A stretch of 13,789 bases of DNA from NCBI GenBank assembly GCA_021784205.1, contig JAJXTB010000076.1, forward strand, positions 1 to 13,789, written 5' to 3'. This document shows positions 7,140 to 13,789 of this stretch, one piece after another (the stretch's first letter is position 1; each line of letters opens with the position of its first letter). The notes below the pieces were generated by a model. The model made no database searches. It was not told where the DNA came from and saw nothing but the letters and a program-made list of their open reading frames with translations. The translations under genes were made by a program, and so were the position numbers. This DNA is from Actinomycetes bacterium. GTDB taxonomy: Bacteria > Actinomycetota > Acidimicrobiia > Acidimicrobiales > RAAP-2.

Positions 7140-7230
7140 CCGGACCCGCGCCGGGGCCGACCGACGGGTCCGGTGGGCACCGTCGCGGTGGCCGACCCTG
7201 AGCGACGGCGGGACGACGGGTCCGGTAGGC
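7135..7230. repeat. Three related 14-17-base elements between tRNA-Arg and lysA
   Basis: GCCTACCGGACCCG at 7135-7148 has a perfect 14-base inverted copy at 7217-7230. A direct repeat CGACGGGTCCGGTRGGC occurs at 7162-7178 and 7214-7230, the copies differing only at R (G in the first, A in the second). So one core, GGGTCCGGT, is present three times in 96 bases, once inverted. The outer inverted copy contains most of the tRNA -10. They could be binding sites for a regulator shared by the divergent tRNA and lysA promoters, or a decayed repeat element. No coding frame is plausible here. Confidence 0.6.
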
Positions 7231-7257
7231 CGGCCGGTCGATTGGTCCGGGCTTCAC

Positions 7258-7263
7258 TAGTGT
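7258..7263 (+). promoter_or_regulatory. Candidate -10 for leaderless lysA mRNA
   Basis: TAGTGT is followed by exactly 6 bases and then the ATG of lysA. There is no Shine-Dalgarno sequence in front of the ATG, so transcription starting at or next to the A is the simplest reading. Confidence 0.55.
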
Positions 7264-7269
7264 TCGCCT

Positions 7270-8538
7270 ATGGCCGAGCCGATCGACGTCGAACTCTTGC
7301 CCGACGGCGCAGAACTGGGCGCCGATGACGTGGTGGTCGGTGGCGTCTCGCTGCGATCGCTCGCCGAGACGTACGGCACGCCCCTGTTCGTCTATGACGA
7401 GGCGACGCTTCGCTCGCGCTGCGCCGAGGCCGCGAGCGCCTTTGACGACGGGGTCGCCTTCGCGTCCAAGTCGTTCCTCTGCGGCGCGATGGCCCGTGTC
7501 GCGCTCGAAGAGGGGCTCTGCCTGGACGTCGCGACCGGCGGGGAGCTCGACCTCGCACTGCGCGCCGGGGTCCCGGCCTCGCGGATCATCATGCACGGCA
7601 ACAACAAGTCGGCGAGCGAACTCGCGACCGCGATCGACGCCGGGGTCCACCGGGTGGTCGTTGACAATTTCGACGAGATCGACCGCCTGGGTCAACTCGT
7701 CGGGGCGGGCGCGACCCTCGACTGTCTGGTGCGCATCACCCCGGGCGTGGAGGCCCACACGCACGAATTCGTCCGTACCGGCCAGGAGGACTCCAAGTTC
7801 GGCTTCTCGGTCGCCGCCGGAGACGCTCGACGGGCGATTGACTCGCTGCGGGCGCTCTCCGGTGTGCGCGTCCACGGCGTGCACAGTCACATCGGCTCAC
7901 AGATCTTCGAACTCGATGGTTTTCGCGAGGCCATGGCGATCGTGGCCGATTTCACCCGCGACGACGGGTTCGACGAGCTCTGCGTGGGCGGGGGCCTGGG
8001 TGTCGCCTACGTGGCCGGCGAGCGTGCCCCGTCGATCACGCAGTGGGCCGACAGCCTTCGCGCGAGCGCGGCGGCCCACGGGGTTGCCCCGGGGGTTCGC
8101 CTCACCGCGGAGCCCGGCCGGGCGATCGTGGCCCAGGCGGCGCTCACCGTGTATCGCACCGGCACGCGCAAGCGCGCCGCCAAGCGGACCTACCTCGCCG
8201 TGGACGGCGGCATGAGCGACAACCCCCGCCCGGTGCTCTACGGTTCGGGTTACGAGGCCTTCGACGTCGCCCGGCCGCTCGCCGAGCGACCCCAGGCGGT
8301 TCGCCTCGTCGGCAAGCACTGCGAGAGCGGCGACGTGATCATCGACGAGGCGTGGCTGCCCGCGGCGACCCAGTCTGGCGACCTGGTCGCCACGCCGGTG
8401 ACCGGCGCCTACGGCTACGCGATGGCGTCGAACTACAACCGAGTGCCGCGCCCGGCCGTGGTCTTCGTGCGCGACGGGGCCGCGCGAGTCGTGTTGCGTC
8501 GCGAGACCTTCGAGGACCTCGCGCGCCTCGAGGCGTAA
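7270..8538 (+). CDS. lysA: Diaminopimelate decarboxylase
   Basis: 422 residues. This PLP enzyme decarboxylates meso-diaminopimelate to lysine, the last step of lysine synthesis. The PLP lysine is K67 in AFASKSFLC; further markers are MHGNNKS at 108-114, HSHIGSQ at 205-211, the phosphate-binding GGGLG at 240-244, EPGRAIV at 281-287, the catalytic CESGD at 351-355 and a late GAYGYAMASNYN that holds the cofactor. The length and order match the family. It opens the plus-strand amino-acid block; hom follows after 34 bases. In many actinobacteria argS lies just upstream of lysA, whereas here the neighbour is a divergent tRNA-Arg. The start has no Shine-Dalgarno site. Confidence 0.96.
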   Translation: MAEPIDVELLPDGAELGADDVVVGGVSLRSLAETYGTPLFVYDEATLRSRCAEAASAFDDGVAFASKSFLCGAMARVALEEGLCLDVATGGELDLALRAGVPASRIIMHGNNKSASELATAIDAGVHRVVVDNFDEIDRLGQLVGAGATLDCLVRITPGVEAHTHEFVRTGQEDSKFGFSVAAGDARRAIDSLRALSGVRVHGVHSHIGSQIFELDGFREAMAIVADFTRDDGFDELCVGGGLGVAYVAGERAPSITQWADSLRASAAAHGVAPGVRLTAEPGRAIVAQAALTVYRTGTRKRAAKRTYLAVDGGMSDNPRPVLYGSGYEAFDVARPLAERPQAVRLVGKHCESGDVIIDEAWLPAATQSGDLVATPVTGAYGYAMASNYNRVPRPAVVFVRDGAARVVLRRETFEDLARLEA

Positions 8539-8560
8539 CGGGCCCGCGTCGCCCACGGGT

Positions 8561-8566
8561 TAGCCT
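8561..8566 (+). promoter_or_regulatory. Candidate -10 for leaderless hom mRNA
   Basis: TAGCCT is followed by 6 bases (GTATCG) and the hom ATG, the same spacing as at lysA and the sulfotransferase gene. It lies in the 34-base lysA-hom gap. No Shine-Dalgarno site precedes hom, so hom-thrC may have its own promoter besides any read-through from lysA. Confidence 0.5.
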
Positions 8567-8572
8567 GTATCG

Positions 8573-9874
8573 ATGACCACCCCGGTTATCCGCGTCGGCG
8601 TCATTGGCGCCGGCTTTGTCGGTTCGGCCCTCGTTGGACTGCTGCTCGACGACTCGCGCCACGACGCGCTCGTGGACGCCGCCACCGCTTCGCTCGAGCT
8701 GGTCGCCGTCGCCGTTCGTGACCTCACCAAGGCCCACCCGGGGATCCCGACGTCGCTGCTCACCGACGACGCCGCCGGCCTCGCTCAATCGGGCGAGATC
8801 GACGTCCTGGTGGAAGTGGCCGGTGGGCTCGAGCCCACCCGGACCTATATCGAATCGGCCCTCAGCCGGGGCGTCTCGGTCGTGACGGCGAACAAGGTCC
8901 TGATGGCCGAGCGCGGCACGGCCCTGGCCCGGCTCGGCCACGAGCACGGCGCCGATCTCTTCTACGAGGCGGCGGTCGGCGGTGCGGTGCCCATCCTTCG
9001 CGCCCTGCGCACGTCGCTGGCCGGCGAACGGATCGAGCGCGTGATGGGCATCGTCAACGGCACGACCAACTTCATCCTCTCCCAGATGACCTCGGAGGGA
9101 TCGAACTACGAGACGGCCCTCGCCGAGGCCAAGGCCCGCGGGTACGCCGAGGCCGACCCCACGTCCGACGTCGAAGGTTTTGACGCCGCGGCCAAGGTGC
9201 TCATCCTGGCGTCGCTCGCCTTTGGCACCGAGTTGCGCGACGAGCGCATCACCCGCGAGGGCATATCGGGGATCCGGGCCGTGGACGTCGAGTTCGCCGC
9301 GCGCGCCGGCTACGTCATCAAGCTGCTCGGTGTGGCCGAGCGGGTGGGCGAACACGGTCTCTCGCGACGCGTGCACCCCGCGATGGTGCCCGCCGACCAC
9401 CCCCTCGCCGCCGTGCACGGCGCGATGAACGCCGTCTTCGTCGAGGGCGCGATCAGTGGTCCGCTGATGTGGCTCGGCCAGGGGGCCGGTGGGGCGCCGA
9501 CGGCGACCGCCGTCCTCGGCGACGTGCTCGACGCGGCGCGCAACCGCGTGAGCGGTCGCCACGACGTGCCCTTCATGGTCGACGACACCCTGGAGCGGGT
9601 GCCCGCCGGCGACATCGCCAACGTCTTTTACATCTCGCTCGACGTCGCCGACGAGCCCGGCGTGCTCGCGAGCGTGGCGAGCGTCTTTGGCCGTCACCGC
9701 GTCTCGATCCGCTCGATGGAGCAGTTCGGCGTTGGCAACGAGGCCCGGCTCTCGTTCGTCACCCACCGGGCGTTGACCCGCGACGTGGAGGCGACGATCG
9801 AGGAGTTGGCCACGATCGAGTCGGTTGACTCGATCGGCGCCTGTATTCGAGTGATTGACGGAGGGAACCCGTGA
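8573..9874 (+). CDS. hom: Homoserine dehydrogenase with C-terminal ACT domain
   Basis: 433 residues. It reduces aspartate semialdehyde to homoserine with NAD(P)H, the branch point to threonine and methionine. The Rossmann motif [13 protein letters not shown] covers 8-20, with NK at 107-108, [10 protein letters not shown] at 131-140, NGTTNFIL at 162-169, and the catalytic segment [16 protein letters not shown] at about 193-208. Residues about 350-430 form an ACT domain ([20 protein letters not shown]), the usual site for feedback inhibition by threonine. There is no fused aspartate kinase. Its TGA overlaps the GTG of thrC by 4 bases, so the two are translationally coupled. Confidence 0.96.
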   Translation: MTTPVIRVGVIGAGFVGSALVGLLLDDSRHDALVDAATASLELVAVAVRDLTKAHPGIPTSLLTDDAAGLAQSGEIDVLVEVAGGLEPTRTYIESALSRGVSVVTANKVLMAERGTALARLGHEHGADLFYEAAVGGAVPILRALRTSLAGERIERVMGIVNGTTNFILSQMTSEGSNYETALAEAKARGYAEADPTSDVEGFDAAAKVLILASLAFGTELRDERITREGISGIRAVDVEFAARAGYVIKLLGVAERVGEHGLSRRVHPAMVPADHPLAAVHGAMNAVFVEGAISGPLMWLGQGAGGAPTATAVLGDVLDAARNRVSGRHDVPFMVDDTLERVPAGDIANVFYISLDVADEPGVLASVASVFGRHRVSIRSMEQFGVGNEARLSFVTHRALTRDVEATIEELATIESVDSIGACIRVIDGGNP

Positions 9875-10908
9875 CCGGCTGGAACGGACTGCTGAATGAG
9901 TACGCCGCGTGGTTCAACCTCGACGGGGTCGACGAGGTCGTCACCCTCCACGAGGGCAACACGCCACTGATCCGCGCCGACCGGCTCTCGGAGCGGTTGT
10001 CGGCGAACGTCTACCTGAAGTTCGAGGGCCTCAACCCCTCGGGCTCGTTCAAGGACCGGGGCATGACCATGGCGATCACCCGGGCCAAGGCCAACGGGGC
10101 CCGGACCGTGATCTGTGGCTCGACCGGCAACACCTCGGCCGCCGCCGCGGCCTACGCGGCCAAGGCCGGCATGGACTGCGTCGTACTCGTGCCCGAAGGC
10201 AAGATCGCGCTTGGCAAGCTGGCCCAGGCGATGGTCTACGGCGCCAAGATCTTCCAGATCCGTGGCAACTTCGACCAGGCGCTCAACCTCGCGCGCGAAC
10301 TCACCCAGCACCTGCCGATCACCATCGTGAACTCGATCAACCCCGATCGCATCGAGGGCCAGAAGACCGGTGCCTTCGAGATCGTCGACGTGCTCGGGGC
10401 CGCGCCCGACATCCTCTCGATCCCGGTGGGCAACGCCGGCAACATCACGGCCTACTGGCGCGGGTTCACCCAGTTCCACGAGGCCGGTCGGGTCGACGCC
10501 CTGCCGCGCATGTGGGGTTTCCAGGCGGCCGGGGCGGCGCCGATCGTGCTCGGCCACCCGGTCGAGCACCCCGAGACCATCGCCACGGCGATCCGCATCG
10601 GCAATCCGGCGAGCTGGGTGAAGGCGCTCGAGGTCATCCACGAGTCGCTCGGGGACATCCGCGCCGTCACCGACGACGAGATCCTTGACGCGTACCACTA
10701 CGTGGCTCGTTACGAGTCGATCTTCTGTGAACCGGCCTCGGCGGCCTCGGTGGCGGGCATCATCAAGTACGGCGTTCCCGAGGGCTCGACGGTGGTCTGC
10801 GTGCTGACGGGTAACGGCTTGAAGGACCCCGACACGGCGCTGCGCACCAGTTCGAACCCCCCGGTCGTGGACGCGACCATCGACGCACTGCTCGGTGCGC
10901 TGTCCTAG
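9871..10908 (+). CDS. thrC: Threonine synthase
   Basis: 345 residues. This PLP enzyme turns O-phosphohomoserine into threonine. The N-terminal [13 protein letters not shown], the PLP lysine K61 in [19 protein letters not shown] at 82-91, VGNAGN at 186-191 and LTGNGLKD near the C-terminus are all in place. The short form without the extra N-terminal domain is usual in Actinobacteria. The GTG start is set by GGAGGG at 9860-9865 and overlaps the hom stop. Its substrate requires homoserine kinase, but thrB, which normally comes next in this gene order, is missing; rho follows instead. Confidence 0.96.
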   Translation: MTGWNGLLNEYAAWFNLDGVDEVVTLHEGNTPLIRADRLSERLSANVYLKFEGLNPSGSFKDRGMTMAITRAKANGARTVICGSTGNTSAAAAAYAAKAGMDCVVLVPEGKIALGKLAQAMVYGAKIFQIRGNFDQALNLARELTQHLPITIVNSINPDRIEGQKTGAFEIVDVLGAAPDILSIPVGNAGNITAYWRGFTQFHEAGRVDALPRMWGFQAAGAAPIVLGHPVEHPETIATAIRIGNPASWVKALEVIHESLGDIRAVTDDEILDAYHYVARYESIFCEPASAASVAGIIKYGVPEGSTVVCVLTGNGLKDPDTALRTSSNPPVVDATIDALLGALS

Positions 10909-10916
10909 ATTGGGGT

Positions 10917-10945
10917 CGCGCCATCGGTGACGATGGAGTAGCGCG
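10917..10945 (+). terminator. Hairpin just after thrC, weak terminator candidate
   Basis: CCATCG-GTGA-CGATGG (10921-10936) is a perfect 6-base-pair stem closed by a GNRA-type tetraloop. CGCG at 10917-10920 can extend it by pairing with CGCG at 10942-10945 across a 5-base bulge. It begins 9 bases after the thrC stop. Only TTCCT follows, so it is not a standard intrinsic terminator; it could end or protect the thrC transcript, or act only as part of the rho leader. Confidence 0.4.
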
Positions 10946-10954
10946 TTCCTCGAC

Positions 10955-10960
10955 TACACT
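10955..10960 (+). promoter_or_regulatory. Candidate -10 of rho
   Basis: TACACT fits TANNNT and is the best hexamer between thrC and rho. It predicts a transcript start near 10967 and a leader of about 105 bases. A -35 is not recognisable. The 5' arm of the hairpin at 10961-11010 starts directly after it. Confidence 0.4.
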
Positions 10961-11010
10961 GAAAGAGTCGTCCGCGACCGGCCATATTCGCCGACGTGGG
11001 GAACTCTTTC
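10961..11010 (+). promoter_or_regulatory. Long imperfect hairpin in the rho leader
   Basis: GAAAGAGT (10961-10968) pairs perfectly with ACTCTTTC (11003-11010). Inside, CGTC-C-GCG (10969-10976) pairs with CGC-C-GACG (10989-10996), with one C-C mismatch, a 12-base loop and a 6-base bulge at 10997-11002. That gives 15 base pairs in 50 bases. If transcription starts near 10967, most of the outer 5' arm is not transcribed, so the full fold would form only in read-through RNA from thrC. Its role is inferred. Confidence 0.5.
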
Positions 11011-11029
11011 CAGGATGACATTCTTCGTA

Positions 11030-11072
11030 TTTTCTCCGTCGGCCGTAGTGGCGTCGGCGAGAAAGGACTTTC
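11030..11072 (+). promoter_or_regulatory. Fold that may mask the rho ribosome binding site
   Basis: TTTTCTC (11030-11036) can pair with GAGAAAG (11059-11065), which overlaps the rho Shine-Dalgarno sequence GAAAGGA (11061-11067); GCC (11042-11044) and GGC (11050-11052) can close an inner loop. The same GAAAG is also complementary to CTTTC at 11006-11010 and to CTTTC directly before the ATG (11068-11072). Alternative pairings could therefore open or close the site. Confidence 0.4.
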
Positions 11073-12776
<1,704 letters not shown>

Positions 12777-12784
12777 TTGTCCGC

Positions 12785-12790
12785 TAAACT
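12785..12790 (+). promoter_or_regulatory. Candidate -10 of rpmE
   Basis: TAAACT lies in the 37-base rho-rpmE gap and would give a leader of about 17 bases containing TAAGGAG (12803-12809). No -35 is evident, so L31 may be made from read-through of rho, from this promoter, or both. Confidence 0.4.
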
Positions 12791-12813
12791 CTCTCTTCGC
12801 GCTAAGGAGTCAC

Positions 12814-13041
12814 ATGAAGACCGACATCCACCCCAACTACGTCGAGTGCACCGTCACCTGCTCGTGCGGTAACAGCTTCACCACCCGCTCGACCAAGCCC
12901 GTGATGGGCGTCGAACTGTGCAACGCCTGCCACCCCTTCTTTACCGGCAAGCAGAAGCTCGTCGACACCGGTGGCCGCGTCGAGCGCTTCCAGCGCCGCT
13001 ACGCCCAGAAGACCTCCAAGGCGCGCGCTCCGAAGGCCTAG
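12814..13041 (+). CDS. rpmE: 50S ribosomal protein L31, zinc-binding form
   Basis: 75 residues. This large-subunit protein sits at the bridge to the small subunit. MKTDIHPNY is the standard start. The four zinc ligands are present as C16, C18, C36 and C39 (CSCGN and CNACHPF), so this is the zinc-containing (C+) type rather than the zinc-free paralogue induced by zinc starvation. [16 protein letters not shown] matches the family core, and a short Lys/Ala-rich tail follows. A strong TAAGGAG site fixes the ATG. It sits between rho and prfA as in other actinobacteria. Confidence 0.97.
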   Translation: MKTDIHPNYVECTVTCSCGNSFTTRSTKPVMGVELCNACHPFFTGKQKLVDTGGRVERFQRRYAQKTSKARAPKA

Positions 13042-13058
13042 GCCCTCGGACCACCGCC

Positions 13059-13789
13059 GTGCGATCGCTCGACGAGACCCTCGACGCCCTCGAGGCGGAG
13101 TTCCACACGGTCGAGTCGGCCCTCGCCGAACCCGACGTCGCCAAGGACCTCACCCGACTGCGGGACCTGTCGCGTCGCCACAAGGACCTCGCGGAGATTA
13201 ACGCCGCCTGGGTCCAACTGCGCGCCGCGCGCGAGGACCTCGACACCGCGCGCGAGATGTTCAACGAATCCGCCGGCGACGATCGCGAGCAGTGGCGCGA
13301 CGAGGTGAACGGCGCCGAGGCCCGTATCGCCGCGCTCGAGTCGGCCCTCGAGACCCTACTGCTGCCCCACGACCCCAACGAGGGGCGAAACGTGATCTTG
13401 GAGATCCGCGGCGCCGAGGGCGGCGAAGAGGCGAACCTCTTCGCGGCCGACCTGGCTCAGATGTATCGCCGCTACGCCGCGCTGCGGGGCTGGAAACTCG
13501 AAGTCGTCGAGGAGCGAGAGACCGAGCAGGGCGGCATCGACGAGGCGACGTACCTCGTCAAGGGCGAGGACGCCTGGGCCCGGCTCGAACACGAGGCCGG
13601 CGTCCACCGCGTCCAGCGCGTGCCGGTCACCGAGGCCAAGGGCCGGGTGCACACGTCCTCGGCCACCGTCTCGGTGCTGCCCGAGGCCGAAGAGGTCGAC
13701 GTGGACCTCGACGCGAACGACCTCAAGATCGACGTCTACCGCTCCTCGGGCCCCGGCGGCCAGAGCGTGAACACGACCGACTCGGCCGT
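13059..13789 (+). CDS. prfA: Peptide chain release factor 1, C-terminus beyond the window (partial)
   Basis: 243 codons are visible before the window ends. RF1 reads UAA and UAG stop codons and triggers peptide release. Residues 1 to about 100 are the helical N-terminal domain. EIRGAEGGEEANLFAADLAQMY follows, then VHRVQRVPVTEAKGRVHTS, with the stop-recognition PVT at 189-191, and the catalytic GGQ at 233-235 in SGPGGQSVNTTDSA. PxT rather than SPF marks it as RF1, not RF2. The GTG at 13059 is 17 bases after the rpmE stop. No good Shine-Dalgarno site lies in that gap and no other in-frame start is nearby, so translation may be coupled to rpmE. Confidence 0.95.
   Translation, partial: MRSLDETLDALEAEFHTVESALAEPDVAKDLTRLRDLSRRHKDLAEINAAWVQLRAAREDLDTAREMFNESAGDDREQWRDEVNGAEARIAALESALETLLLPHDPNEGRNVILEIRGAEGGEEANLFAADLAQMYRRYAALRGWKLEVVEERETEQGGIDEATYLVKGEDAWARLEHEAGVHRVQRVPVTEAKGRVHTSSATVSVLPEAEEVDVDLDANDLKIDVYRSSGPGGQSVNTTDSA

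Noticed and set aside
6952..7260. A 102-codon plus-strand frame across the tRNA-Arg
   Set aside because: The peptide is the antisense reading of the tRNA (a PARFELAS-type artefact) and cannot be a gene over a perfect tRNA cloverleaf.
8339..9766. A 475-codon open frame on the minus strand antisense to lysA and hom
   Set aside because: It spans the lysA-hom junction and has no domain; both plus-strand genes are unambiguous.

Overview
The window is high-G+C DNA that reads as the chromosome of an actinobacterium. The G+C level was judged by eye; most codons end in C or G, and GTG starts are frequent. The best marker is the block lysA-hom-thrC-rho-rpmE-prfA, a gene order characteristic of Actinobacteria. 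Several genes also look leaderless (start codon at or next to the transcription start), which is common in that phylum. A 2-oxoacid:ferredoxin oxidoreductase with a flavoprotein partner and a divergent pyruvate kinase would suit a deep-branching class such as Acidimicrobiia, but that finer placement is inference. I see no mobile element, CRISPR array, phage gene or defence gene. This is core metabolism and information processing, with some unusual wiring.

Layout. (1) Positions 1-3730, minus strand: a tight three-gene operon, read as GltD-like FAD/iron-sulfur oxidoreductase, then korA (fused gamma-alpha subunit), then korB (only its first 19 codons are in the window). Each junction is 1 base. 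(2) Positions 3731-3953: divergent control region with a 13-base palindrome. (3) Positions 3954-5369, plus strand: pyruvate kinase with altered monovalent-cation-site residues. Its stop codon interlocks with the stop of the convergent cysC. (4) Positions 5366-6978, minus strand: cysC (APS kinase) and a PAPS-dependent sulfotransferase, a donor-maker and donor-user pair. (5) Positions 6979-7269: a minus-strand tRNA-Arg(CCG) and a repeat-containing region between it and lysA. (6) Positions 7270-10908, plus strand: lysA, hom, thrC, covering lysine and threonine branches of the aspartate family; the homoserine kinase gene thrB, usual between thrC and rho, is absent. (7) Positions 10909-11072: a structured leader in front of rho. 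(8) Positions 11073-13789, plus strand: rho, rpmE and the 5' two thirds of prfA.

How the genes fit together. The Kor operon and pyruvate kinase both work on central 2-oxoacid metabolism, and the flavoprotein probably handles electrons from the oxidoreductase. CysC makes PAPS, which the neighbouring sulfotransferase would use to sulfate a glycan or another surface molecule. Hom makes homoserine, and ThrC needs O-phosphohomoserine, so a kinase must be encoded elsewhere. Rho, L31 and RF1 form the transcription/translation-termination end of the block.

Most worth a second look: the rho leader, with alternative pairings that reach the ribosome binding site; identical TAGNNT-N6-start geometry before three genes that lack a Shine-Dalgarno site; the missing thrB; the GltD-like partner of KorAB; and repeated elements between tRNA-Arg and lysA.
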